Positions 36,761 through 50,527 of a stretch of 64,000 nucleotides of DNA are shown here, in pieces. The stretch comes from Ascaris suum (lineage: Eukaryota > Nematoda > Chromadorea > Rhabditida > Ascarididae). The position numbers and the translations under genes were made by a program. Location: the NCBI GenBank assembly GCA_013433145.1, contig CM024171.1:12276065-12340064 (forward strand), in the 5' to 3' direction. The notes under the pieces are model-generated. The model searched no databases and was not told where the DNA came from. It saw only the letters and a program-made list of their open reading frames with translations. Positions within the stretch are counted from its first letter, which is position 1; each line of letters begins with the position of its first letter.

Positions 36761-39700
36761 CTGCAAATAACGAGGACACACCTCATAACAACGGGGTTTT
36801 CCTAAAAATTTAGTCAGTTGAACAAATTCTTCCTTTAAAAAAACGTTTTAATCGTCGACTACAGAATAAAAATTTCGTTCGCAAATTTTATGGCAAAATT
36901 CAAATGCGTATATTTTCTATTGGAATGGATGAATCGAAATAGAATTTAAAAAAAGAAAACAATTTTTGATTCCATTACGGTTTGTAGATTATGCATTATT
37001 CCATCTTCAAGAATATAAATTCTTCACTAGTTGATAATTTCATTTTCTAGGCAAACAGCGGATTTTTTCAGCGCACACAATATATTAACCGAGAGCATTG
37101 AAGCGCAAAATAGAAGAGCACAAAGGAAAAAGGTGCAACAAAAAAAAAAGGGAGACGAAATTGTGCAAAAGTATTTGAATGAGTTCGGTTGATTTTTTTT
37201 TTTTTGATGATTGTCTATAGAGAATGCCATAAATGAGGCATCTACATACAATGAACTTCGTACAAAAAAAACGGCTGTCTGCAAAATAGCGTAAATATTG
37301 CTTACGCAATAATCCATAGCACTTTCAATAATTAACATTAGGAAATGATAACGCTCATATTTGTGCCGCTGATTAATTATGCCATCTTTGAGATTTGTGT
37401 TTCGCCATGAAACGCTTCCGACCATATTGAGGTCTTTCCGCTTGCAAACTGAACATATCGTCTTTCCTTGAATATAAGCCCTAGGCTTACTTGTGGTTTT
37501 TTGTTTTATTATATGTTTATATGTTAGGTAAAGCTTTGTAAAGAGAGCTTATATTTTCCATGTCCACTAGTACAAAACTACTAATAGAAGCACAAACTAT
37601 AGAATACATATCTCCTAGAGTTAGGTGTATAGTACGAGATACCTTCCGTTTTTTTTTTTTTTGGATGCTTCAGAAGAGCTTTACTCGAGAGTGTCTATTT
37701 TTAAGCAAATATGGCCGATTATTCATTCGAGATTTCGTATGATTTTTCATGATGAGACGCTAAGTTTCAAATCGTATAGATAGAAGCCTTTGTGAAATAT
37801 AATAAAATTTTATGGGAATTGGCGATTTTATTTTATTTTATTTTTTTTTAGAAGGAATAAAGTTCGAAATATTCGTTCAGAGAGCGATTAAAATCGGTGC
37901 TTTTTGGTGATTTTGAAATTTTCTCAAATTTTTTTTTTTTGATTTCGAAAATTTTTGAAAATTTCACAAATAGATAGATGAATGCGTCTCTCTTACAATT
38001 TATTATTCTTATATATGCATATAAGGCATATATACTTCCGAATTAAAACGAAAGAAATTTATGCTTCATTGAGAGATTAATTCGTCAAATAAGGTAAATT
38101 TAGCAGATGCAAATTGGATCATTCATAGTTTTTGTTGTAGAGTTTTGCAATGATAAGCTTCCTTGATCTTTCATTGACTATGGATCCGCTTAATTTGCGT
38201 CATCTTGTTTCAGCTCGATATACACAGATCTCATATATTTTACGGTTCGTGCAACTTTTTGCAGTTTTATTCTAGTGGGCATAGAAAATATAAGCCCTAC
38301 CCTCTCTCGAATATAAACCCCTCTTAAGGATCGCGAAAAAAACATATAATAGAAGACCTAATAAAACATATGAACACCTAATAAGACGAAAAACATGGAT
38401 TTGTCGATTTTTTTTTTTTTAGAGCAGGATATGCCTCTCTATCGTAATATTGCATTCTCTACGCGCATAATAAAATATTTTTATTTCTTTCTTTTCCTGA
38501 TTTTTACTGTATAGGAAGGTGGATTTAAAATAGTTTGTCTCGTCATTCTCGTCCGGTCGACAATTAAACTGACGAGACAGGTTGGCCGAGTAGAATTCCT
38601 CAACTAGCAAGCTGGAATTGGACGATAGGATATGTTTAACACATAAGACACGTGAATATTACTCAAGAAGTTTACACTGTCGGCATTTAGGAAGCATCCA
38701 TTAAATCTTGGAAGTCGAATTTATCGCACAGTTAGTTCATCAATTGGCTGATTTCTACTCGGAGCGTTTCCGACATAACATATTATGGCAATGACCGTCC
38801 TATGTCCAATTTCTTCAAAGGCATTTTCAATAAGGCTAGATCTATCATCACTAGCTCTCGAAATTAGACGAATTTGAAACTTCCGGTCAACATGAGCCAA
38901 GAAGATCAGCACTTTATGCCGATCTTCTTGGCTCATTATTAAGACGACATTTTGAAAATTGCAATATTAAATCCTATATTATTAATAAAATAATCACTCG
39001 GAAGAAATAATGCTCGCAGAATTTATTTCATATTTCGTTTCTAAAGAATCAAATTATGATGCCGGATTGTATATATGTATGTATCTATCTGTCTGTCTCT
39101 CCATACAAAAAAAGCACATTTTCTGTGTGGGTGAAGCCCGCTGTAGTTTAATAAATTGCCATGTCTGCTAAAGATTTTCAAAAAATATTTCCCGTGATAC
39201 GACTTCCGTCTGTGATGAGCGGAAGTATGTGTGAAGTACTTCAATCTCTCAACGATGCGTCTCTCACGAAAAAAAAATGACGAAGAAGCTGAAAAATGGC
39301 CAACTCACCGACTAATATGGTCGACCGATGAGCGGATAGTGATTGATGAAACAATGAGTGATGAATGGTGAAAATTACTTTATGAATCATTGAAAATTTT
39401 AATAAATTATTTCGATCTGCATTTTGCATCTTTTGCAATTTTTTTTTTGCAATTTTGTTTTGCAATTTTGCAACTTTGTAGATTTATATAAAATATTTAT
39501 AAAAATATATATGAATTACAAATATATTTATAAAACTGGATGGATCACCATCTAGATGGATCACATGATTTCTATAGTGTTTATACAGGGCACGAAATAG
39601 CTACGAATATTGCACTCTCTCTAGAATTCTCTCGAAGATTTTGGAATGCATTTTTGCGATATGGAATGCACCGCATTTTGTTGCTGGCTTACGTTGTGAT

Positions 39701-41887
39701 CTACACAACACGTTCGTGGTCTACAGAGAGATTTTCGAAACGTCTCAGGATGGAAAATATGGCTAACATAAAGGTATACACCAAGAAACGCCTATTATAT
39801 TTCGTCTCTTAGGATAATACCGTCAAAAAGAGGGAAATGCCATAAGTGGGAACATTCTCCTCGCCACCATATGTCCGCATTGCTCGATTACTCGTCCCTT
39901 GTGACCATATATCCCTACGTCTAAGGGGCGCAAAGCACTCCATGTTTGTTGCTGTCAACAATTTTTAATTTTTATATACGTGTTTCCACTTACGCATTAT
40001 GCCTGAATTCTCAATTTGTCTCTCCTCAACACTATATGGAAATTTGAGTTCTTCTTTTTTTAATTAAATACCGTTAAAAATCTTTGGAAAGTTATAAGCA
40101 CTCGTAATTGCGAGTTTTTCGTTAGTTATATTATTTATCCAATAATATGAGAAGCTCAGAACTCCAAAGATTTATAAAAGGAGCTTTAGGACAAGTTTAA
40201 TTACTGTTGCCATTACATTTCAATTCGTTTAGTCGGTGTCACTATTGCTTGAGAATTGCAGCTATCCACCCTCCTGTAGCATTCCATGATTGGAATCCTC
40301 AAATGACCTATAACTGGCGATTACATTCGACATTTATTTGATGCTATCGCATTCGTATTCTTACGTCTTCCACAACGTTTGATGCAACACTTAGTGATTG
40401 AGCTCAGTTATTCAATGTTAGTTTTATTAGAAATAAACATTACATAAACTGGCATTAATTAGAATCATTTCCGATTGTAATTCCTCATTCAATTATTGCT
40501 AGAGCCGAATTTAATTCAAATTCGATCATAAATAATCATTAATGCATAAAAAAGAGGAAATTCGGATCGAAAAATTACCCGCAAAGAGGTTCAGCTGTAA
40601 TTTCAGTACAAAATATTACCTGATTTTAGCATAGAATTTCACAAAAAGTCGACAAAAACGCTCAGTTGATTTGTTCATTTGATGAATCTCTATAAGAATA
40701 TTATAATCAATTTATTCTCAAATTTTCAAAAATATTTTCAACAATACAATAAATTACGACACTTCAAGATAATAAGGCATAAACTCATTGTTATTCAATG
40801 CTATTCAAATTTACATAGAAATATCTTGAATGTGATCACTGTTTTGAAAAATTCTATGCAAATCTGCTATTCGTTGATGAATCGATGATCTATAATTTAT
40901 GATCATACTATGATTATCGACTTTATTACTCTATCTCATCGTTTTGACATTAATGGAGATCGATTAAAACTCTAGCATATATCTTATTGAATAAATATAG
41001 TACGCTTTCTATAATTTGAAATCAAACAATGATCGATATTCACTCATATTTTGTCTTTAGTTTTTGCTTACTTTCAAAGTGCTATTTTGTTATGATCTAT
41101 TCATTGAGTAATTTTATGACAATTATACAATATGTTTTCTTTCATTTGATTTACGATAGTATATATTAAATCTGTCGGTTTATTTCGTTTAGTCTATGAT
41201 AGCACATATTTTTATCTATTTTTATTTTGTCTAGTCTATGATAGGGCATTAGAAATTTTTTGTTTTATAAATATATGCAATGATCAAAAGTTGTTGGCTT
41301 TTGCTAATCTCTCATATCGGTTTCGCTCATCTTTTCATCGTCCATCCTCAGTGAAGATGTTTTAGTGTGCGATGAACGGTTGCTTCGAATTTATTTCTAT
41401 GGTGGCTGTTTAGATGCGATTGATATATTGTTTGGGTATTTTCTATGATATTTTCACCCGTTCATTCGAAATGCTTTCTAGCTATGCTAGGTTATGAATT
41501 CATTTTTGTGATGATGATCTTTTTTTCTAGGTATATATCAGCGAATAACTTGTACTAAGGATCAAGTTTTGTATATATAGTTCTTCAAATTTAATTAATT
41601 CATTCTTTCCTCTTCCCTTCCTCTTCTTCTCCCCCCTTCCCCCCCTTTTCTTCAACCCTTCTTCACATCTCTCTCACCGAAATAATCATCAATTAGTTGA
41701 GTGTTGATCATGATGTTGACATTTCTTAGACGGCCAATATGGATTTTCGTTTTCATTTTTTATTCGTTATGAATGAAATAACGATCGTTTTTGAAGATAA
41801 TAGTAACACTCATCGTACATCTATATGATGCTGAAATGTTTCCAGAAAAAGCTTTATTGAGTGCTTTCACAAATTTACCGTTGGGGG
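36761..41887. other. No recognised gene apart from a hairpin
   Basis: AT-rich. Open frames on the minus strand (37425-37027, 38610-38419, 38936-38721, 39465-39241) and one on the plus strand (39540-39812) match nothing I know. The last 2 kb should hold the hexokinase promoter and 5' UTR. A stop codon lies in frame upstream of the chosen hexokinase ATG, near 41855. Confidence 0.45.
38892..38936. repeat. 45-nt hairpin, perfect 16-bp arms
   Basis: ATGAGCCAAGAAGATC (38892-38907) is the exact reverse complement of GATCTTCTTGGCTCAT (38921-38936). After one A/C mismatch the pairing resumes with GCA/TGC, leaving a 5-nt loop. The element is isolated and has no second copy in the window. Confidence 0.9.
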
Positions 41888-44800
41888 ATGTACCTCGATC
41901 TCAGTTCCGATCCCTATTTGGCGACCAAAGAACGCGATATCCGAAATGTTGTCGATAACGAACCATTAACTAGGGAACAGAGGGTAAGTTCTATAATTTT
42001 CGATATTATTTTTACATAATCAAATTTATATAATATATTGCTAGGACAGTGATTAGAGGGATACGCTCATTATGAGGCATAATTTTAAATCATATTCTAC
42101 TTTAGAAAGCATTAAGTTTTGCTTCGAGCAATTCAGCGATCATATTCACTTGCTCATATTTTCTCATTTATGAGCCCACGTTTTTTTATAAGCATTCATC
42201 TCAAGTATGCTGTACTTCTCGAATTTTATAGTGTTTCAAAAATTATCACCTCACGTGCTTCTCGATAAGTGATATTTAGGTGAGTGAGGTAGTTATGATT
42301 AAATAATAGAAATAATGAATAATATCTGCTGCATGATATTTGGATTTAAATGTAGAAGACATGAAAGCGTTGCGTCATCAATATCACTTTATTGCACTAT
42401 GACTAAAGAAGAGCGGATAACCTTTATGATGACGAGTTGAAGTTCCACGTATAGGAGAGAGATGGACAACAACAATAATCCATTCCTGTCTGAAATATGC
42501 AGAAAGAGGACAGGAAGCCACTCTAACTTCCTCTTCAAATAAATTTAAGAAAATAGGATAAAATTCAGGCAAACATTCACTTCTTTTTTTTTGGTGCTCA
42601 AGTTTCTCTTCCTGTATTACAAATTGCAAACATTGCAAATAAATTTGCAAACTTTGCATTATTTACAATTTTGCAAACGTTGCAAAATAAATTCACTCTT
42701 CTTCGAATGTACAGATATATTTTTCAAGTATCTTCTCATGCATAATTTCATCTAATTTATCGCTCTATCAGCCGAACGTTTTTTAATTGAGTTATATGAA
42801 TTTAGCATGTTGAATAGATCGATCTATATTGTCGTATAATTTCTCATCTCTTAAACCATAATATATAAATTAAGATATGAATGTTAAACTTCATAATTTG
42901 GAGATGAAAAAAAAATGCGATTTTTTTTTTTTTTGATTTTTGATACAGAGTATAGATCGAATAATAAAATTTACATCTAAGACTGTATCGTTGAGCGTTT
43001 TTGTGCTCGGAGATTGTTCTATTTCGTCGTTATTTTTCAATTTCAACGTGTGATAATTCACCGGGAAATGAATTGAAAAGTTTTCAGGATGCTGCTGCTA
43101 CTCTCTCGCCTAATCCCTCCGCTTCCCTTCTCAACGAAAATTTTCGGCACACTAATATGCAAATTTTATCACTATTCCTTATCAAGAATTAATGCGTATT
43201 TATATGAAAAAAATTTAGATTGATCATTGTGTGGTTGTATGCAATTGTTGGAGGGGGATCTTCGAAGGTTGATGAACGAATTAACAATTAGCATCGAGAA
43301 TGGTCTTTCGAATAGTCCTGGTTGGTTTTCACCTTTAATCACGGCTAATCGTTTATTAAATTTTCGCTTTGATTGAAAATTTGTGCTTAAATTTTTAAAG
43401 CACAAAACAACTAATAGTTGGATGCGATCAACGATCGCAGATACCAATTATTTCAAATGCGCTTATTTTTGAATTAAGTTTAGTTAACTACGTCGGATTA
43501 CATCTATAGTTATTTCCGTTTAACAGCACTTCAACCTTGATTACAATGAACATTTCAACAATGATGAAGCAATGACCAGTGTCATCTACTATTGCGACAA
43601 TGTTCCGTCATCTTCTTTGCTGCCTGATTTAAACTACGCTTAAATAGAAATACTTTTACGAACACACATGGTGATCGATGAAAAAAAAAAGCAACAAAAA
43701 CGATCAACGTATCAGAGGAAGATAACCATTACATTCTGAATTGTCCAAGCGAACGACAAATTTTACATGAAGAGGCCAATTCTTTGGTGGATATTTACTG
43801 AGTGCAATTGTTTCTCTTTATATTTAATGCAGTCAATTTGTCTCTTTTATTGCATACTCATTATTCAAAAAAAAAAATTTAGGTTTTTAAAATTATATAA
43901 TTATTTATAATCTTTCCGTTCATTTTGCTGAAACTTTATCAGTCGATTGATGTTTAGAAGCAATTTCTTCGTTAAAAATGTTGCCCTCTTATCTTCGATC
44001 TGGGCCGAACGGCACCGAAGAGGGCGATTTTCTGGCGCTCGATCTTGGAGGTACAAATTTCCGCGTTCTACTGGTAAGATTGGATGGAAAAGATGCTAAA
44101 ATGGAGGGACGAATCTTCCGGCTTCCCGAACACATAATCAAGGGCACTGGAACAGGGGTAATTCATTGCTTTGGATTTTCTTCAAACAACTATCAACTTT
44201 ACACTTTTTAATCGCCTATTTTGATATTTTACCGCATTATCCGGAATAAAATTGAGGCGCTCATAAATCTTCTCTCCATATCTGCTTTTCGAATTCCACG
44301 ACTAGTAGAAAAGTCGTTATCGATGTCGGATCATATTTTTAAACCAGTTTATGAAATGAGAGAGTGTCGAAGAAAGCATTGTAAAAGAGAACTTTTTCCG
44401 GAGCAGGAAAGTATATTGGATGGGTTCCGGAAAGAAAATTGAAATTCTTCCGAATCCGTTTCCTCATTCTTTTTCTAGAAGCGAACAAGCGAATCTTGCT
44501 TAAGCGTTGATAGTGCAGCAATATCAACCAGTGTGTTGCGAGAATTTTCGAAGGGTAATTGAGCATGCTCATAAAAGTAAGAATTTCAAGAGGCAGGAAA
44601 TCTTGGGCGCAGATTCGTGATTTCCTTTCAGGAAATAAGATAAAATAACGAAATAAAGAACGGTAAATTTCGGGCAGTGAAAAATTCTCGATTAAGCTGC
44701 GATGCGTTACAGCCTAGAAACTTGATTAAGGAAAGAATAATTTATTGATCACACGGTTCCTACTATGAAAGTAATGTTGGTACGTAGTATGTGGAAAGAG

Positions 44801-47800
44801 GAAACAGATGTATTTTCGATCACACGGCAAAAGCTGAATCTGTGTCTAATTGGTAATGCAGATCGAGGAATAGTGACACACCGAGTTTCATCGTATTCTC
44901 GAAGATGTTAAGCTGTATTGGTGTAATGCTAAACGCTTATTCTTCTCTCATATAAATACGATGTATTCTTTAGAAAGTAGCATTTAAATTGAGGCGGAAT
45001 TCCATGGAGTCTCGGACTTGTAATTCCAGAAAAAGTGAAGAATTTAAGTGAAAATTTCGTTTTCCGGACTCTTTTGGCTAACTTGAGCGCCTATTTCATT
45101 TCATACTGGCATACGAGTAACATGACAAATGCATAGCATCACTCCCTGATTCAGGATAAAAGCCTTAATTCTTCGACCCATGCTGCACCCAACAATCATG
45201 CAGGTACTGTATTCCAAAATCATAAAACGCAGATCATGAAATGAGCATGCAAATTTGTTTATAGCTGTTCGATCATATCGCCGAATGTCTAGCAAAGTTC
45301 ATGACCGATATGAAGCTAACTTGTTCGGGACGTAAGCTTCCTCTTGGATTCACATTCTCGTTTCCTTGTGCACAAGAAGGACTCACAAAAGCGCGTCTCA
45401 TATCATGGACGAAAGGATTTAGTGCAAGTGGCGTCGAAAGTGAAGATGTTGTGAAGTTGTTGCGTGAGGCTTGTCAACGCCGTCAGGTAACACATTTCCA
45501 TATTGCTAATTTTTCAATTATAAATGAATCATATCAGGGATAAACGTGAAATATTTTGATGAATATAAGCAAATGCATTTACATCGATAAATAAGATGCA
45601 TAATCTTATGAGAAATGCAGATTTTCCTGTAATTCCTTAATGAAGGTAAATGCGGTATGATGAGGTTAATTGTGTACGTCTGTCTATATCTATCTATTTG
45701 CCTAAATACTCGTTTGGAAAAGCAAGAAAATGAGCTGAAATGTGGTATACTAATCATACAATCATAAGTTTATCCCTGATATGATTGTCATTATACCCTT
45801 CTCTCTTTTACCCGTCCCTTCTCTCTTTTCGTTGTCATTATCGAAGAATTAAGCAACTCATTTTTACTTATTAAAACGTTGAACAAGCTTTGAGATTTTC
45901 TTGAAAGTTTTCTATATTATTTACAAGTGATCTGAATTTGGAATTCTTTTTGCGTCATTTTAAAATAATTCTCTCTTCGCCTCATAGCAAAGTTTAAATT
46001 TTTCAAATCTATTCAACCATTCCTCTCAAAATTATCAAACTTTTTTTGAAAAATTCTTAACGAATTTATTAAAAATTTTTTTATTAAATTTCCGCTCATG
46101 CTAATGTTACAGATACTTTGAACGGTATCCGTAGAACAATATATATATATATATATCCGAAAGTAAATTATTTTATTAAGTGGTAATTTATTTATTATAG
46201 GATGTGGATATCGACGTAGTTGCAATACTCAACGATACGGTTGGATCGCTCATGTCATGCGCATTTGAGGATAATTCATGTGCTATTGGAGTGATTGTAG
46301 GCACCGGTACAAATGCATGCTATTTCGAGAAAATTAAGCGTTGCCATAAACTTGACAAATGCACAATCGAAGATGATCCATTCCATGATGAGGTATATTG
46401 CATACTTAGTTGTTAATTTTATTGCAATGCTATAGTTTGTCAAATGCAATACTGGGTAAATTAATTGCAATATTGTATTGCAATGTTCAGTAACTCTGTT
46501 GTCTGTTGAAAAAAAATTTCGTCTAAATATCATTTTTATTCTTTTTTCTTCATGCGAAAATCACTCTCAACAATAGAAAATTTGTTTGAGTCTAGGAAAC
46601 ATTCTCGTATCCTTTTTTCCCCGTCAGTTTCAAAAAAAAAACATTACCTAATTTTAGTCAAAAATTCTCTAGGTTTTCTCTTTGCGATTCTATCGGCCAT
46701 TTTTCGATTGTTCGTTGATATGAATTGAGAGAGTTAGCTGGACGCTTAGGAAACCCCCCAAAAAAAACGTTCGCTTTTCAAAAGGATCGGAAAATAAAAT
46801 GCCTATAAAAATTCAAAGATCTAATGGGCTATAATTAATGCTATCTTCCTTTCTCTCTTTCCGTTTTTTTTTTTCATTGAAATAAAACTCAAGAAATATA
46901 TTTCTCGAAAACATTAGATATGTTGTATTTTGTTGTTCTGTAATAAATAGCGTTCTTTACTGGATTAGATGATCATCAATACGGAATGGGGTGCATTCGG
47001 TGATAATGGAGAGCTCGAATTTATTCGTACATCATTCGATGCAATTGTCGACGAAGGAAGCGTAAATCCTGGAAAACAATTGCAAGTTGCAATTTGCATT
47101 CTTTTCTTTTATAATTGCAATTTTTGTGATAGTTGACTATTACGATGCGTTCTGCTAATATTTTATTATTTGTAAGATAGAACTTAGCAATGAATATGCA
47201 TATTTTTTTGATAATGTGCATATTTTTGAGGATTTTGATTGTATGCAAATTTTGAGTATGCTTGAAGAAAATATAAAAATTTTTCATCATTTTCCTCGAG
47301 GATTTTGACTGATCAACTAAATAAATATTGACGAATTTGAATGAAATTGTTTAGCGATATGATCATATTGTAATTGTTTGATGAAAAATTTTTTCGCGGT
47401 ATTGAATTCTTTTTGCAGTCAACTATCTTAACATATGCGCAATCTTATGTGATGATGAGTGGAATTTAGATTCGAGAAGATGATCTCTGGTATGTATATG
47501 GGTGAGTTGGTTCGGGTTATGCTCGTCCATTTGGCCGATCATGGTGTTCTCTTCGAGAATGTCAACTATAGACCATTGAAAGTACCACATTCGTTCCCAA
47601 CAAAATATGTCTCCGAAATTGAAGGGTTTGTTGCATTATACATTCGTTGTATATCTCGGATCACTAAGGGTCTAATTGTTTATCGATGGTTATGTCAATT
47701 TTTGCCACTCAATATGGCTAATCTTGATGATCCTAGCAATATTGTTTATTGACAGCTAATTTGAGTTTATTGACAGCTAATATTTGATAGGAATTTTGTA

Positions 47801-50402
47801 AAGGTTTATTAACGTGATGCTTGATGCATTAAGTTCTGCGACGAGTATTTATATATTTTTATTATATTTTCTAACTCTTTATGCACATATGAAATTGAGG
47901 AGCGTAAATGGAAACTAGGCGATCAATTCTTTCAATCTTTTAGCAACTTTTTTTGCTCCTCGCTATAAATAGCTATTTCTATTTTGCAGTGATTATGAGC
48001 CAGACGGTACTCGTACCTATGAGAGAACTCGTCAGGTGCTCGAAGATATTGGTGTTGAAGATGCCGCCGACCATGACTTTCAGACTGTCGCTTACGTATG
48101 CTCGCTTGTAAGTCGACGGTGAGTTGAAAACTTATGGCGTAATCAAGTTGTAGAGTTTATGCTTGTTCAAGAGATTTTAAGAAGCGAATATTTTGGGAGG
48201 TTTCGTGAAGGTATGTTCAAGAGAAGGTATTATTTTGCCTAAAGTCACGATTTAGGCTACGGTTTCGCTTTTTCTTCACACTTCGACTAAAAAGGCGTTA
48301 TAAGGTGGCTATATTCATTCGAACAATATGAGAATATTTTAGAGCGATTGTTCTCATTTTGAAATGGATCAAGAGCCAATTGATATAAGTTAGTGACATT
48401 TGAAGTTGTCATAAATATCTACAGTTTGAATTCATAAAGATGTGGATTTAAATGAAGAAAAATTATTATCTAATTGCATAACTAGAGCCATGTAAAGCAT
48501 TATTGGATTGTTTTTTTAAAGATATCATTGAATTTATATAAGGAGGTGGGGGGGGGGGGTGAGCAAGAGTTGGAAGGGAGGGCGTTGTGAAAATTTTATA
48601 TCGTTGCAGCGCTCTAAGAAATATCCTTGCCTATATGGGATTTCACCGTTACTGCATTCCAGCTGCATCCTTTATCTTCCTGAAGGTCATCCCTCATTTG
48701 TTGTTTTATTTTATAGCAAACGACCACCCGTCGCATATTAGGACCCACTCTTTGTATAATACTACTGCATACTAGCTGACATCGATTTATGTTTCAGAAG
48801 AAAATTGCTTTATCAATTTCTCTTGCAAGATTTTCATATCGTAATATGCTATCACGATTAGGCTCGTTTCTAATTTTCTCATTATTATGGCATGCTCAAT
48901 AAAGTTTACTATTTAATTCATGCATAATTTAATAAGCGGGAAATATTCCGGGACGATTGGCGCGATGCGCGCTTTTGCGTTCAACTCGTTAAGAGCAACC
49001 GGTTGTCCAGATGTGAAAGAAATTTGCGAAAACGTCTAATAATATGTCAAACAGAATCTTCTTTTCAAAATATAAGTTAGTATAAATCAAAAAATCTGCC
49101 TCTAGCCAACATTCGGCTCGCTACAGAGTTGAACTGGATGACAAATTTTATAGCACCTATAAGTACCACTGCTGGCGCAGAAAATTATCAATCAGAACGA
49201 AATTCCGGGCAGACGGACGAATATCTTGCAATTCATGTCATTCAGGATGAATGAGCATCCTGTAGTTCAGGTTATACTTCAGTTTCCATTGCTCTATCTC
49301 AAGTGATCCGTGAGTTTGAGCCAGCCAATGATCACAAGACGCATATAAGCACACATTGGTGAACGCAAACATAATGCAAGCATAGGGTAAAAATTTTGCA
49401 AAGATGTAAACAAAAAACATCAGGCTATGAGTATGAGATACAAATAAGTTTTCGACAACCTTATTTAGAGCCGCTGAGCTATGTGGTGCGGGTATCGCAG
49501 CGTTAATGAATCGTATGCAGAAGCAATTCGTTACGGTTGCTATGGACGGATCCGTCTATCGCTTTCATCCGACTTTCCATCGAATCCTCGATGAAACGAT
49601 TCGTAGACTGGTCAACCCAAAAATTAAGGTAATAGTAGCAACAAATTTCATATGCTGTTTTAAAGGTGACTAGGAAAGTAAATGCCTAAACACTACAAAG
49701 ATTGCAAAAATATAAAAATGGATTATTTTCTCATTAGAGTGCCATTGAAAAAAAAACTTCGCTAATCGAATTTTTGAGGTGTGAGATATCTGTTTTACTT
49801 TCTAGGTATTTGTGGTTGAGTGATAACGATGCGTTGAAAATTGAAATGTAATGAGTCAGTCGAAGGTAATCGCCATCAACGACTGATCGAATCGAATCCA
49901 TAAACCGAATATATTTCTGCATTCATTGATTAGATTAAATGGAGATATAAGGAATCAATAGAGTGCATCCCACTTAAATGTTGAAATGAAATAGTAGAAA
50001 AAATTTCAGTTTATTTGTTGTATTCAAGAAACAGTGGCACAACGCAGTTATTATTATCATATTATGTGTTGATATTTGGCAAGTTGATGCCAATGGCAAC
50101 TGAATGCATGAGAAGCCGATCCATTACTAAGTCAGTGTATCACTGCACCTTTTAAGTATGGTACTTGATAATTAAAAAATTATTCGAGTATTTTTTTCAT
50201 TAATTCTAGCCCATTCATATTATGGCTTCAAACAAATGAATCTTAAATGCTAGTTTTTGTTAATTTAATTTGAGTATGTTGTTTTCAGTTCCAATTAATG
50301 TTGTCTGAAGATGGAAGTGGTCGAGGTGCAGCTCTAGTTGCGGCTGTAGCATCACGTCTAAAAGATCAACTTCCTAATGGTTCCACCTCTTCGACCATAT
50401 AG
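41888..50402 (+). CDS. hxk: Hexokinase, 10 exons, complete
   Basis: The exons are 41888-41983, 43254-43320, 43958-44157, 45265-45486, 46201-46392, 46969-47081, 47470-47625, 47990-48118, 49469-49628 and 50289-50402, coding 482 aa with every phase matching. This is the normal length of a single-domain eukaryotic hexokinase. It phosphorylates glucose with ATP in the cytosol, the first step of glycolysis. Visible motifs in order: [33 protein letters not shown] (phosphate 1); [15 protein letters not shown] (hexokinase signature, sugar binding); [23 protein letters not shown] (catalytic Asp, phosphate 2); [44 protein letters not shown]; and [19 protein letters not shown] (adenosine region). The protein ends in STI and lacks a mitochondrial-binding hydrophobic N-terminus. 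The ATG at 41888 is preceded by an in-frame stop. Exon 2 uses a weak acceptor (GTTGGAG), and the intron after exon 6 needs a GC donor. Confidence 0.95.
47082..47469 (+). other. GC-AG intron in hexokinase
   Basis: The exon before reads NPGKQ plus TT and the exon after begins A TTC GAG AAG, giving the conserved [16 protein letters not shown] only if the donor is GCAAGT at 47082. That is the classic strong GC donor. The nearest GT (47086) would add a codon and put the next exon out of frame, with a stop after 11 codons. The acceptor is AATTTAG at 47463-47469. Confidence 0.85.
48108..48124 (+). promoter_or_regulatory. Competing donors at the end of hexokinase exon 8
   Basis: GTAAGT at 48108 and GTGAGT at 48119 are both near-consensus donors, 11 nt apart. 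Only the second keeps frame with exon 9 and restores the conserved [15 protein letters not shown]. Confidence 0.6.
48548..48559. repeat. G12 run in hexokinase intron 8
   Basis: Homopolymer of 12 G on the transcribed sense, within the 1.3-kb intron between 48118 and 49469. Confidence 0.9.
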
Positions 50403-50420
50403 AAATCCATATTGCAACAC

Positions 50421-50426
50421 AATAAA
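50421..50426 (+). terminator. Poly(A) signal AATAAA of hexokinase
   Basis: AATAAA 19 nt after the TAG stop (50400-50402), which would give a very short 3' UTR. Confidence 0.6.
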
Positions 50427-50527
50427 GCTTCTTCTCGGACATCCTCTCTAACATCTAAATTTATTATTAACTTTAAACAATTGCGGTTTTATCTCTTGCT
50501 GGTGGTGCAAAAAAAACGAATAGGATA

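Noticed and set aside
37027..37425. 132-residue minus-strand frame containing LMLIIESAMDYC
   Set aside because: A donor (GTAAGC) and an acceptor lie only 27 nt apart, too short for an intron, and no family was recognised. Kept only as a possible upstream exon.
38721..38936. 71-residue minus-strand frame starting inside the hairpin
   Set aside because: Its start codon is part of the inverted repeat, and there is no similarity or splice evidence.
47459..47752. Single-exon reading of the hexokinase segment to 47752
   Set aside because: The frame past 47625 is not hexokinase-like. Conserved sequence continues at 47990 after a phase-2 junction.
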